Shown here: piece after piece, positions 9,321 to 18,679 of the stretch
How positions within the stretch are numbered: the stretch's first letter is position 1
Layout of the letters: every line of letters starts with the position of its first letter
NCBI GenBank assembly: GCA_017847725.1
Contig: JAGAXW010000028.1
Span: forward strand, 37,237 to 101,236
Source of the DNA: Prevotella sp.
GTDB lineage: Bacteria; Bacteroidota; Bacteroidia; Bacteroidales; Bacteroidaceae
Length of the DNA: 64,000 bases
Direction of reading: 5' to 3'
Notes under the pieces: generated by a model
Told to the model about the DNA's origin: nothing
Databases searched by the model: none
What the model saw: only the letters and a program-made list of their open reading frames with translations
Program-made: the position numbers and the translations under genes

Positions 9321-10046
9321 TCAGAAACCTTCAAAATTAAAGTCGGAAATTTCCACCCCGCGCGTCTTTTTGGCAAAGTCTATCTGATTGGACAGGTGGC
9401 GTAGCACCAGCTCTTTCATCCCTACCTCATCTCTGTCTTTCACCTTTTGCAGGAATTCACGATGCTCGGAACAGACAACACGCTCGGGAGTTACACAGAA
9501 CTGATACTTATGATAATACTTCATGATGTCAGGCATAATAATGCTCAGCAAGGAAGTTATAACGGGATTGTGGCCACTCTTTGCCACTGCCTGGTGGAAT
9601 TCAAAATCTTTCTTGACCCGCAGATCAGCCTCATCACATTCCTCCAATTCGTGTAGCGAACGCTCAATTCTATCTATGTCCTGAATGGTACGGTTGCGCG
9701 TGGCAAGCTTGCAGGCCTCTATTTCTAAAAGTACGCGCACGTACAATAAACTATCAAAGTCGTACCTGCTCACTTTAAGTTTCTCAGACACGAGGCTGTC
9801 CATCTGCTCTTTTGTAAACTCTGCTACGATGGTCCCACTTTGCGGATAAGTATGAAGAATACCATATAGCTCCATCTTCTGAATGGCTTCACGCACATGG
9901 GGGCGTCCCACACCAAGTTGTTCTGATAATTTTCGCTCTGCAGGAAGCCGGTCGCCCGGCTTGAATTCTTTGTCAGCTATCGACTGTCGAATGAAGTCTA
10001 ACACTTTATTAACTGGCACATCGTTCGTTCTTCTATTTACGACCAT
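9321..10046 (-). CDS. GntR-family (FadR subfamily) regulator of the alginate locus
   Basis: About 241 residues from ATG 10046. A winged helix-turn-helix occupies residues about 10-75 (FKPGDRLPAERKLSEQLGVGRPHVREAIQKM, here split: PGDRLPAERKLSEQLGVGRP then HVREAIQKM). An all-helical FCD/FadR-C ligand domain follows, with the acidic/histidine residues that usually bind metal (for example DFEFHQAV and SEHREFL). An in-frame TTG at 10071-10073 would give a longer product but lies inside the -7 box, so ATG 10046 is preferred. It is divergent from susC, whose promoter carries two AATTGG-type palindromes resembling UxuR/ExuR sites. Inferred role: repressor released by an unsaturated uronate or KDG-like metabolite. 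Confidence 0.85.
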   Translation of the reverse strand: MVVNRRTNDVPVNKVLDFIRQSIADKEFKPGDRLPAERKLSEQLGVGRPHVREAIQKMELYGILHTYPQSGTIVAEFTKEQMDSLVSEKLKVSRYDFDSLLYVRVLLEIEACKLATRNRTIQDIDRIERSLHELEECDEADLRVKKDFEFHQAVAKSGHNPVITSLLSIIMPDIMKYYHKYQFCVTPERVVCSEHREFLQKVKDRDEVGMKELVLRHLSNQIDFAKKTRGVEISDFNFEGF

Positions 10047-10070
10047 AGACTTTCTTTGTTTATTTGTGTG

Positions 10071-10102
10071 CAAAATTATTCCATTTCAAAAAAAATGCCA
10101 AA
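10071..10102 (-). promoter_or_regulatory. Promoter of the GntR regulator gene
   Basis: Minus strand: TTTG (complement of 10099-10102), 20-base spacer, TAATTTTG (complement of 10071-10078). It predicts a transcript start near 10065 and therefore excludes the TTG start that overlaps the box. Confidence 0.65.
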
Positions 10103-10175
10103 TAATTTTGTAATTTTTCACATTTTAAATCGACAACAAAGAACGTACATAGGATAATTTTAGTTAAAGTTTTAT

Positions 10176-10191
10176 AATTGGCAAACCAATT
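10176..10191. promoter_or_regulatory. Operator-like palindrome 1
   Basis: AATTGG-CAAA-CCAATT, an inverted repeat with 6-bp arms. Its centre is 17 bp from the centre of the next, perfect palindrome. It lies just upstream of the susC -33 element. Confidence 0.6.
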
Positions 10192-10192
10192 T

Positions 10193-10208
10193 AATTGGTA
10201 TACCAATT
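10193..10208. promoter_or_regulatory. Operator-like palindrome 2 (perfect 16-mer)
   Basis: AATTGGTATACCAATT is a perfect palindrome. It has the TTGGTATACCAA core known for FadR-subfamily uronate regulators such as UxuR/ExuR. It covers the susC -33 TTG at 10195-10197, so a bound protein would block the promoter. Confidence 0.72.
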
Positions 10209-10224
10209 TTATTTTCTATCTTTG
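10195..10224 (+). promoter_or_regulatory. Promoter of the alginate operon (susC)
   Basis: TTG at 10195-10197, 19-base spacer, TATCTTTG at 10217-10224, then the susC ATG 33 bases downstream. The -33 element is embedded in operator-like palindrome 2. Confidence 0.75.
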
Positions 10225-10257
10225 CGGCGTAAACCAAAACAAACTATACAAGTCACT

Positions 10258-13200
10258 ATGAAAAAAGCAACTCCCTTCAGACGCATCACAGTGTTACTGC
10301 TTAGTCTAATGATGACAACATGCATCTATGCGCAATATGTCATCAGTGGCACGGTGAGTGACGAGTCCGGCCCTTTGCCCGGTGCCTCTATTACCCTGAA
10401 AGACGCGAAGGTTCCCACGGGAACAGTAGCCGACCAAGACGGACAGTACACCATCAGCGTTCCCAACAAGAAAGCCATCCTCATTTTTTCTTATGTAGGA
10501 TTCATGGATCAAGCCGTTGTCGTGGGCAACCAGAAGACCATCAATGTGGTATTGCAAGAAGACTCACGAATGCTTGACGAAACAGTTGTCATCGGATATG
10601 GCACACAGGCAAAGTCGCATTTGACTGGGTCCATTTCCAAGTTAGACGGTGAGCAACTCATCAATGCTCCCGTCAGTGATGTCACGACAGCCCTTCAGGG
10701 AATGATGACGGGTCTGAACGTCAGCAACCTGACTTCTGAGGTTGGTGTCATGCCGTCCATTCGTGTTCGCGGCACAGGTTCCATCTCCGCCGACAGCGAA
10801 CCGCTGGTCATCATCGACGGTTTCCCAGTGGCTGGCGGACTGTCACAGTTAAATGCGGCAGACATCAAGTCAATAGAGATACTGAAAGACGCCGCCTCAG
10901 CAGCCATCTATGGCTCGCGTGCAGCCAACGGCGTTATCATGATTACCACCAAGAGTGGCACGCCCGACAAGCCGAAGTATTCATTCAAGTTCTATCATGG
11001 ATGGAAGTATGCCTACAAACTGCACGACATGATGACGTCGAGCGACTGGTATGCCCTGCAGCAACAAGAAGAGGAATGGGGCGGCCCCGCAGCCACCAAG
11101 CAGGCTCGGGCCTCGGCATATCTGGAAAGTCAAAACGGCTCTACCGACTGGCAGAAAGAAGGACTGAACAGCACAGCACACATCACCAATGTGCAGTTCA
11201 ACGTCTCTGGCGGCAAGAAAGAACTGAAATACTTCGTATCTGCAGCCTATACGAGCGATGAGGGTATCATGAAGCAAAACAAGCTGAATAAGTTAAACTT
11301 CAGGGGCAAGCTCGATGCAAGGCTGTCGAACATTGTGACGATGGGCTTCAACGTGTCGGGAACCTACAAGAAAACCGACCGTCCCAAAAACAACTTCATC
11401 GATTTTTACCGTACGCCGTCATTCCTGCCCGTCCGACATAACGACTACACCACAGAACTGACCGGATATACAGGATTCGCCCGAGGCAGCCACTTCAACA
11501 ACATCCAGACTCCCACAGGACCACTCGACGAAGAAGGCAATCCCACCATGGAGACGTCAAGCCCCTTCTCGTCGGCCAACAACAATCCCGCCAGCGTGAT
11601 GGCCAACACCTTCCGCTGGGGCGAGGACTTCCAGGGACTGGGCAGTGTCTACTTCACTGTCGACATCTGCAAGGGTCTGCAGTTCAAGACTTCCAATGGC
11701 CTGAACGTGCGTTTCTCGCCACAATACTATTATGGTAACAAAAACGCCACCAAGGACGGTGAAGCCAGTCGCGCCACCTACTTCAGCACCTTATACATAG
11801 ACCTGCTGACAGAGAACACGCTGACCTACCACCTTGACTTCGGCAAGAACAAGGAACACACCCTCGATGCCCTGTTGGGTTACACAGCTGAGTCAACCCG
11901 CAACCAGCGCACAGCCCTCACCGCCACCGGCTTTGCCACTGACGACATTCGCACGCTGAACGCCGCAACAGTCTACGAACTGGCCAGCGCGAACAACGGT
12001 AACAACGACGGCACAGGAACCTTCCGCTACCCTGACGTCAAACTCGAGTCGTATCTGGGTCGTGTCAACTACAGCTATCTGAACCGCTACCTGCTGTCCG
12101 CTTCTCTTCGTCTCGACCGCTCATCGCTCTTCTCCAAGGGCAACCGCAACGCCTGGTTCCCCTCAGTATCTCTGGGATGGCGCATCAGCGAAGAGAAATT
12201 CATGAAGAACATCAAGGCCATCTCCAACCTGAAGCTACGCGCCTCATACGGTGTGACGGGTAACAACCGCATCCAGTATCAGGCCGCCATGGAGGTGCTC
12301 AACGGAGCCAACTACATCAAGGGGCCAGGCAATGGCCAACTCACCAATGGTACGGCCAATACATCGTCGACACTTGCCAACAGCGACATCACATGGGAGA
12401 AGACCGACGAGTTCAACTACGGTCTGGATCTGGGACTTTTCAGGAACCGCATCACCCTATCCGTCGATGCCTACTATTCCGTAACCCGTTCCCTGCTGTT
12501 TGCACAGCCCACCCAGTCGTTCACCGGCTTCAACTACTATTGGAACAACATCGGCAAGGTAAGCAACAAAGGTGTAGAAATCCAGTTAGACACCCACAAC
12601 TTCAATAGTCGCAAGTTCAGCTGGGACACCAGTTTCAACTTCTCGTTGTCACGTAACAAGCTATTGGAAATTGGTGGTGAGCAACAAATCATCACACTCG
12701 GTGAGCGTAACGAATGTTACATCGCCAAGGTAGGTGAACCCCTCATCCAATTCTACGGCTACAACGTCATCGGTGTTTGGAACACGCAGGAGGAGATTGA
12801 AGCCAATCCGCACTTCTCGCAGGACGTTCCCGGTGGTGTCAGGATTGCCGACACAAATGGCGACGGTGAACTGACAGCCGACGACCGTGTCGCACTGGGC
12901 AACCCCTACCCCGACTTCACCTGGGGCATCAATAACAGTTTCCGAATCAAGGACTTCGACATATCGTTCCTCATTCAGGGTGTACAAGGAATCAAGGTAT
13001 ATAACGGCGATGTTTACTACAACGAGTCGAAGCGCTACAACAGAGCATATACAGAAGGACGCTGGGTCAGCCCTGAACACCCGGGCAATGGCATGACCCC
13101 CTACGAGAACGTCGGCTACAACATCTGCCTTACCAACTATCCGTTGGAGAATGCATCATACGCCTGTCTGCGCAATCTGACCGTTGGCTACACCCTGCCT

Positions 13201-13413
13201 AAGACGCTTACACGCAAATGGCACATCAATGGACTTAGAGTATACCTCTCTGGCAGCAATCTGCTTTACATCTGGGGTGGCGAATACCGTGGTATCAATC
13301 CCGAGTCACGCATGACGTCAGGTGTATACTCCAGCACCATGATATCAGGCTACCAGCGTGGAGGATTCCCTCTGACATCTACTATTTCTGCCGGATTTGA
13401 CCTCAACTTCTAA
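10258..13413 (+). CDS. susC: SusC-family TonB-dependent outer-membrane transporter (alginate locus)
   Basis: About 1051 residues from ATG 10258; the in-frame sequence upstream of it runs through the promoter. Signal peptide at the N-terminus, then a CarboxypepD_reg-like domain (VISGTVSDESGPLPGASITL, about 25-110), a plug domain with the SusC signature (SIEILKDAASAAIYGSRAAN) and a 22-strand barrel ending in the aromatic GFDLNF. Role by family: energy-dependent import of oligosaccharides through the outer membrane as a complex with SusD. First gene of the operon; lyases downstream point to alginate oligosaccharides as cargo. Confidence 0.95.
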   Translation: MKKATPFRRITVLLLSLMMTTCIYAQYVISGTVSDESGPLPGASITLKDAKVPTGTVADQDGQYTISVPNKKAILIFSYVGFMDQAVVVGNQKTINVVLQEDSRMLDETVVIGYGTQAKSHLTGSISKLDGEQLINAPVSDVTTALQGMMTGLNVSNLTSEVGVMPSIRVRGTGSISADSEPLVIIDGFPVAGGLSQLNAADIKSIEILKDAASAAIYGSRAANGVIMITTKSGTPDKPKYSFKFYHGWKYAYKLHDMMTSSDWYALQQQEEEWGGPAATKQARASAYLESQNGSTDWQKEGLNSTAHITNVQFNVSGGKKELKYFVSAAYTSDEGIMKQNKLNKLNFRGKLDARLSNIVTMGFNVSGTYKKTDRPKNNFIDFYRTPSFLPVRHNDYTTELTGYTGFARGSHFNNIQTPTGPLDEEGNPTMETSSPFSSANNNPASVMANTFRWGEDFQGLGSVYFTVDICKGLQFKTSNGLNVRFSPQYYYGNKNATKDGEASRATYFSTLYIDLLTENTLTYHLDFGKNKEHTLDALLGYTAESTRNQRTALTATGFATDDIRTLNAATVYELASANNGNNDGTGTFRYPDVKLESYLGRVNYSYLNRYLLSASLRLDRSSLFSKGNRNAWFPSVSLGWRISEEKFMKNIKAISNLKLRASYGVTGNNRIQYQAAMEVLNGANYIKGPGNGQLTNGTANTSSTLANSDITWEKTDEFNYGLDLGLFRNRITLSVDAYYSVTRSLLFAQPTQSFTGFNYYWNNIGKVSNKGVEIQLDTHNFNSRKFSWDTSFNFSLSRNKLLEIGGEQQIITLGERNECYIAKVGEPLIQFYGYNVIGVWNTQEEIEANPHFSQDVPGGVRIADTNGDGELTADDRVALGNPYPDFTWGINNSFRIKDFDISFLIQGVQGIKVYNGDVYYNESKRYNRAYTEGRWVSPEHPGNGMTPYENVGYNICLTNYPLENASYACLRNLTVGYTLPKTLTRKWHINGLRVYLSGSNLLYIWGGEYRGINPESRMTSGVYSSTMISGYQRGGFPLTSTISAGFDLNF

Positions 13414-13427
13414 AGAAAAATACCACT

Positions 13428-14960
13428 ATGAATACAATAGGTAATATATATAATAAGGTGATAGCAACAGGCCTTTGCATCACACTGTCTGCCCTACTGC
13501 TCACATCATGCAATATGGACCAATACCCATATTCTGAAGTTGTTCCCGATTCGTACGTCAAGGACAGCGAGTCAGTCAACACCCTTGTCATAGGATGCTA
13601 TAATGCGCTACATGACGTGATGTACTACGAATGGGCCGTCACAGAGCTCCGTTCAGACAACGCCCGCATGTACGGCAACAACTCTACCTCGAATACGACA
13701 AAACTTGTAGAGCAACTTGATCAAAGCACCATCGGCACTGAGCACGAGTGGGTGTATAGCTATTGGAATGGATGCTACTCGGCCATCGCACGCGTCAACA
13801 GCATGCTGGCCAGCACATCAGCCGTTCAGGACGAGACGCTGCGCAAGCAGTACGAGGCAGAGGGAATGTTCCTTCGTGCCCTCGAATACTTCAACCTGGT
13901 ACGTCTGTGGGGTCCCGTCTTCATCGTCACCTCCAAGGTGTCGTCCGACGTAGCCCGCAACATGCAGCGTTCCACCGTCGACGAAGTCTACGCCCTTATT
14001 GAGAGCGACTTGGAGACTATCATCGCAGACAACATGCTGCCCGAGCAGATGACCGACGACAACCTGGGACGTGCAGACCTCACCGCCACGAAAGCTCTGC
14101 TGGCCAAGGTGTACGCCACCCACTATCAGCCCGGCGACCAGCAGTACGCCCGTGCCGCACAGCTCTGCCAGGAAGTGCTGCAGAGCGGCCGTGTGGGCAA
14201 TCCGCAGGGCGGCAGCGACTTGGTGCCTTTCAACAAGATTTTCGCCATTGACAACGAGATGAACAAGGAGATTATCTTCACCGTACGCTACCTGTCCGGC
14301 AATGTCGGTTTAGGCTCGCCCTTCGGTAACATGTTCGCTCCTATCAACAATGGTGCCAACGTCATCATCGGAACGTGCAACAACTATAACACGCCCAGCG
14401 ACAACCTCATTGCAGCCTACGTCAATGAAGGCGATGATATCCGTTTCAAGACCAACATCGCACAGAGTTATGTTAACGTGACGACGGGTGCCGTCGTTCA
14501 GGCTACCTTCTGCAAGAAATACATCAACCCCGTCACCACCCAGTTTGACGGAGAAAGCGACTGGCCCATCATACGCGTAGGCGACATCGCCCTGCTCTAT
14601 GCAGAACTGAGCAACGAGCTAAACGGTCCCAACGACGAGGCATTGAAATATCTGAACATGATTCGTGAGCGTGCCGGCATACCAGCCTACACCCTGACAG
14701 ACCTTTCCAACACCTACGACTTCCGCGAGGCCGTGCGCAAGGAACGCCGACTGGAATTAGCTTTCGAGAATCACCGCTGGTTCGACCTGCTTCGCTGGAA
14801 CAATGCCATGACGACCATCAACAGCTATCTGGCCAGCGAGAGTTTCTATGCCGGCTACAGCTACGTCGTAAAACCAATCGCCCAATGGCAGGTCATGCTG
14901 CCCATTCCCATCAGCGTGTTCAACATCAATCCCGATGTGGCACAGAATACCGGTTATTAA
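13428..14960 (+). CDS. susD: SusD-family surface glycan-binding lipoprotein
   Basis: 510 residues. Lipoprotein signal with lipobox LLTSC (Cys27 or nearby), followed by the acidic surface-export-like stretch NMDQYP. TPR-like helices form the scaffold (RALEYFNLVRLWGPVFIV) and the C-terminal RagB/SusD pattern is clear (AVRKERRLELAFENHRWFDL; LPIPISVFNINPDVAQN). It caps SusC and captures oligosaccharide at the surface. It starts 14 bases after susC. Confidence 0.95.
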   Translation: MNTIGNIYNKVIATGLCITLSALLLTSCNMDQYPYSEVVPDSYVKDSESVNTLVIGCYNALHDVMYYEWAVTELRSDNARMYGNNSTSNTTKLVEQLDQSTIGTEHEWVYSYWNGCYSAIARVNSMLASTSAVQDETLRKQYEAEGMFLRALEYFNLVRLWGPVFIVTSKVSSDVARNMQRSTVDEVYALIESDLETIIADNMLPEQMTDDNLGRADLTATKALLAKVYATHYQPGDQQYARAAQLCQEVLQSGRVGNPQGGSDLVPFNKIFAIDNEMNKEIIFTVRYLSGNVGLGSPFGNMFAPINNGANVIIGTCNNYNTPSDNLIAAYVNEGDDIRFKTNIAQSYVNVTTGAVVQATFCKKYINPVTTQFDGESDWPIIRVGDIALLYAELSNELNGPNDEALKYLNMIRERAGIPAYTLTDLSNTYDFREAVRKERRLELAFENHRWFDLLRWNNAMTTINSYLASESFYAGYSYVVKPIAQWQVMLPIPISVFNINPDVAQNTGY

Positions 14961-14992
14961 TTTCTTTTTGCATCACTTAAAATCAGAATACG

Positions 14993-16669
14993 ATGAAACG
15001 TTATTATTGCATTTGGCTGTTGGCTATTGGCTTTTGGCTCCTGACAGCATGCGACAAAACATCGATGAACGAACAGACCATCAGTGCACCGCATATCGAG
15101 GCCTTCAGTCCTACGAGCGGCAGCATCGGTACAGACATTGTCATCACCGGCAGTTCGCTCGACGACGTTGTCAGCGCCGCCATCGGCGGTGAGAGTGTCG
15201 AACTGGTGGAGAAGGTGTCCAACCAGCGCCTCACTATCCGTGTGACCGGAGCAGCCAAGAGCGGACCTATCACGCTGAAGAACAGCGTTGGCGAGACGGA
15301 GTCGGAAGAAGTCTTCACCGTTGAGCACCCCGTCCCCACTATCAATGCCTCGAGCATCCCCCAACAACTGGAGATGGGCAACAAGCTGCTCATCCGCGGC
15401 CAGCATCTGAATGTCATCTCGGCCGTCATCTTCACGGCCGTTGGTGCTACGGAAGGCCACGAGGCGGCTATCGTGAGCCAGTCAGCTCATGAGATTGTCG
15501 TCAAGGTTCCTTATGTAGAGCGCGACGACGCCCACATCAGCTTCCGCTACTTTGACGGCACGAAGGACGTGGTGACGCCTGAGAGCGCCGTGCCACAGGT
15601 AGTGATCGCCCGCTATCAGCCCAACGTAACGACCACGACCTTCGCACCGGCCTACGTGGGCGAAGTGATAACGCTGGAGGGCACCTATATGAATAAGATT
15701 GACAAAGTGTTACTGGGCAGCATCGAATGTGTCGTCACCTCGCAGACAGAGACACAGCTGAAATTCCTGGTACCCACTTCCGATACGTTTGCCGACGGCG
15801 ACAACCTGCTGCCACTCTCCATCGTCTACTTCGACGGTATCGAGACGAAGGTGCTTGCCCAACAGTTCACCGTGAAGGTGCCGTTCGTCTATTTCTGGAA
15901 AGACCGTACCGTCTGGGGACAAGGTCGTGACGTGCCGGAGATGGCCTCCTTCTTCTCGCCGGAGACGGGTATCGCCTACCACAACAGTCTGTGGAGAGAC
16001 AAGCTGGACCCCATCTCTTATCAGAAGCAGGCTGCCACCTGCAGTGCGGCACAGAAGCCGGCAGTGACAGAGCAGGAATACAATTCGGTAGTTCCCTACT
16101 TTTTCTTCTCGGGTGTCAACGCCGGCAACCTACAGATCAACAGTCCTGCGGGCAGCACAGGCCAGCTGAAGAATTTCTACTTCCAGAACAACTCGGCCAA
16201 CGACTACCGCGTGACGGGTGCCAACGCCAACTGCTATGGTACGCCCGTGATGACCTACCTATATCTGAATCCGTCCACGGCATCCCATCAGGAACTCATC
16301 AGCCAGATTGCCAATGGCGGACTGGAGAAGATTGACGAAGCAACCTTCCCCATCGACACGGATGCCAAGACCTGTCGCGGCATCAGCATCTCGAGTGTGG
16401 CCAACACGGTGAACCAGACCGTCTTTGCCCCGGGCATCTTTACCGTTGGCCAGGAGAAGAGCGCCGACATTGACGCCTATATGATGGTGTTCTACTACAA
16501 CTATCTGGGACTGGATGCCAACAACAAGTCGCTGAACATCAAGCGTATCGGCATCCTGCACATCAAGCATATCGACTTCAAGATGTGGAACAACACCAGT
16601 GCCCCGTCGTCAAGCGGCATCACCTTCGACATGTACTGGATGAAGCACGATTATGATTACTCCAAATAA
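14993..16669 (+). CDS. IPT/TIG-domain surface lipoprotein, probable alginate-binding protein
   Basis: 558 residues. Lipobox WLLTAC gives a lipidated Cys near residue 19. Three consecutive IPT/TIG immunoglobulin-like repeats are visible at about 32-105 (IEAFSPTSGSIGTDIVITGS), 110-200 and 205-290, each with the '(G/L)..(I/L).G..L' pattern. Residues about 295-558 form a C-terminal domain of unknown family rich in Tyr/Phe/Asn. Position directly after susD fits a SusE/SusF-like surface glycan-binding protein. Binding of alginate is inferred from the locus only. Confidence 0.75.
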   Translation: MKRYYCIWLLAIGFWLLTACDKTSMNEQTISAPHIEAFSPTSGSIGTDIVITGSSLDDVVSAAIGGESVELVEKVSNQRLTIRVTGAAKSGPITLKNSVGETESEEVFTVEHPVPTINASSIPQQLEMGNKLLIRGQHLNVISAVIFTAVGATEGHEAAIVSQSAHEIVVKVPYVERDDAHISFRYFDGTKDVVTPESAVPQVVIARYQPNVTTTTFAPAYVGEVITLEGTYMNKIDKVLLGSIECVVTSQTETQLKFLVPTSDTFADGDNLLPLSIVYFDGIETKVLAQQFTVKVPFVYFWKDRTVWGQGRDVPEMASFFSPETGIAYHNSLWRDKLDPISYQKQAATCSAAQKPAVTEQEYNSVVPYFFFSGVNAGNLQINSPAGSTGQLKNFYFQNNSANDYRVTGANANCYGTPVMTYLYLNPSTASHQELISQIANGGLEKIDEATFPIDTDAKTCRGISISSVANTVNQTVFAPGIFTVGQEKSADIDAYMMVFYYNYLGLDANNKSLNIKRIGILHIKHIDFKMWNNTSAPSSSGITFDMYWMKHDYDYSK

Positions 16670-16683
16670 GAAATCTGCATCAC

Positions 16684-18672
16684 ATGCGTGTTTGTAAGTT
16701 TGTAGTTATATTGTTAGTCATGCTCGGCACATCAAGGGCAGTGGAGGCTCGTACCTACGAGGCCTCACTGCCCGATGTGGCCGGCTTGTTGGAGCAGGCC
16801 CGGGCCGGCGACTGTATCGTCATCCGTCCAGGGTGCTATCAGGATGTCGCCCTCAAGTGGCAGGCCACAGGCAGCGAGCAACAGCCAATCACCATCAAGG
16901 CCCAGCAGCCCGGCACCGTGATTGTCACAGGACGATCCAGCCTGCAGCTGGCGGGCCAGTACCTCACGATACAGGGACTCTACTTCAAGGATGGTTCTCC
17001 AACCCGCAGGGCCGTCATCGACTTCTCCATCGGCAACCGATATGCGTACTACTGCCGCCTCACCGACTGCGTCGTTGACAATTTCAACAGTGCGCGCCGC
17101 GACGTCATATCCAGCTATATCGTGCTGTCCGGACGATACAATCGCATCGACCACTGTTCGCTGACGGGCAAGTGTACGCTGGGCGTCACACTGCTGGTCA
17201 ACCTGAACGGCGAGGAATGTCTGCGCAATCATCACCAGATAGACCACAACTACTTTGGCCATCGCGACGTCTACGGTTCGAATGGAGCCGAGACAATGCG
17301 CATCGGCACCTCACAGCAGTCGTACCTCAGCTCCAACACCGTCGTCGAAGACAACCTGTTCGAACAGTGCAACGGCGAAGTGGAGGTAATCTCCGTCAAG
17401 TCGTCAGACAATATCATCCGTCGCAACACGCTGCTGGAATGTGAGGGCGTGGTAGCCCTGCGCCACGGGCGCCGCAACCTGGTGGAGCAGAACTACTTCA
17501 TCGGCAACAACCGCCGCAACACAGGCGGAGTACGCATTGTCGATGCCGACCACCGTGTCGTCGGCAACGTATTCTACCAGTTGGCAGGCACGCGCTTCTT
17601 CTCTGCACTGGGTGTCATGAATGCCGTTCCCAACTCGCTGCCAAACCGCTACGTGCTCGTCAAGGACGTCACCATCAGCGGCAACACCTTTTTCGACTGC
17701 AAGAGCATAGAGATGGGTACAGGCAAGGACCCTGAGCGCACCGAGGCCCCGCAGAACGTGACCTTCACGGACAACATCGTAGGCAACAGTGACAAAGAGC
17801 GCCCCCAACTGCCAGACGACAAGAAGCTGCGCCACGAGAGAGGCGCATCGTGGGCGGCAAATGTACAGCAGCCGACACCCATTGCCGACACACTCATCGT
17901 GCTGAGCGACCACGAATATGCCATCGAAAAGCCCATTGTCATCAGTCGTCCCACCACTCTCCGCGGCAATGGGACTACCGTGCTGCGCTACATCGGCGAG
18001 CAGTCTGCCGAGGGTATGATCATCATCGCCCAGGGCGGCAGCCTCACCGTCAGCGGTATCGTTTTCGACGGAGTATTGGAGCCCGGCAAGCGGCTGGCAG
18101 CAGCCGGCATCACTACAGCAGAGAACATGAACCGCACCTACCGTCTGAAGGTGGACCACTGCACGTTCAGGAACTTCAACGAGAGCGGTTTCTCCGCCAT
18201 CAGGGGCGGCAAGGCCACCTTTGCCGACAGCGTCGTCATCCGCCACTGTGACTTCTACGACATCTCGGGCAACGGCATCGACTACGCTGCCGAGCGCGAC
18301 GACAAGGGGCGCTACAATGCCGACGACATTGTCATAGAAGACTGCCGCTTCAATCGTTTCCTCGGCATTCCCGTCAACATCTACCGTGGCGGCAGCGATG
18401 AGAGCACTGCCGGACCGTATGTGAAGATAGCCCGCTGTACCTTCAGCGACTGCTGCAACCGCCAGCGCGGCAGCGTGATGCGCCTCATCGGTCCCCAACT
18501 GATGGACATCGGCTACTGCCAGTTCGACGGTTCGGGCCGTGGCGGTGCCAGCATCCGGCTTGACGAGGCCATTTGGGAGGACATCACCATCCACCACTGC
18601 ACCTTCGTCAATTCCGGCCGGATGATGATGTCAACCGACCGCGTTGTAACACACGACAATATTATTCGATAA
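16684..18672 (+). CDS. PL6 alginate lyase (chondroitinase-B-like, two beta-helix domains)
   Basis: 662 residues with signal peptide (cleavage near VEARTYEAS). Residues about 25-385 form a parallel beta-helix of the PL6 family. The acidic metal-site pattern NGAETMRIGTS and EVEVISVKS is present; Lys239 and Arg260 (in LRHGRR) match the catalytic Lys/Arg pair, with the same 21-residue spacing as K250/R271 of chondroitinase B and K220/R241 of AlyGC. Residues about 395-662 show a second right-handed beta-helix, as in two-domain PL6 enzymes such as AlyGC. It eliminates across uronate linkages to give unsaturated products. It starts 14 bases after the TIG lipoprotein and ends 7 bases before the PL17 gene. 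Confidence 0.9.
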   Translation: MRVCKFVVILLVMLGTSRAVEARTYEASLPDVAGLLEQARAGDCIVIRPGCYQDVALKWQATGSEQQPITIKAQQPGTVIVTGRSSLQLAGQYLTIQGLYFKDGSPTRRAVIDFSIGNRYAYYCRLTDCVVDNFNSARRDVISSYIVLSGRYNRIDHCSLTGKCTLGVTLLVNLNGEECLRNHHQIDHNYFGHRDVYGSNGAETMRIGTSQQSYLSSNTVVEDNLFEQCNGEVEVISVKSSDNIIRRNTLLECEGVVALRHGRRNLVEQNYFIGNNRRNTGGVRIVDADHRVVGNVFYQLAGTRFFSALGVMNAVPNSLPNRYVLVKDVTISGNTFFDCKSIEMGTGKDPERTEAPQNVTFTDNIVGNSDKERPQLPDDKKLRHERGASWAANVQQPTPIADTLIVLSDHEYAIEKPIVISRPTTLRGNGTTVLRYIGEQSAEGMIIIAQGGSLTVSGIVFDGVLEPGKRLAAAGITTAENMNRTYRLKVDHCTFRNFNESGFSAIRGGKATFADSVVIRHCDFYDISGNGIDYAAERDDKGRYNADDIVIEDCRFNRFLGIPVNIYRGGSDESTAGPYVKIARCTFSDCCNRQRGSVMRLIGPQLMDIGYCQFDGSGRGGASIRLDEAIWEDITIHHCTFVNSGRMMMSTDRVVTHDNIIR

Positions 18673-18679
18673 AGAAGCT

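Noticed and set aside
10047-10073. TTG start for the GntR regulator
   Set aside because: The TTG is part of the -7 box TAATTTTG, upstream of the likely transcript start.
17404-18597. 397-residue minus-strand open frame over the PL6 gene
   Set aside because: Shadow frame; Val/Ala/Asp-rich low-complexity product, and the plus strand encodes a clear PL6 enzyme.
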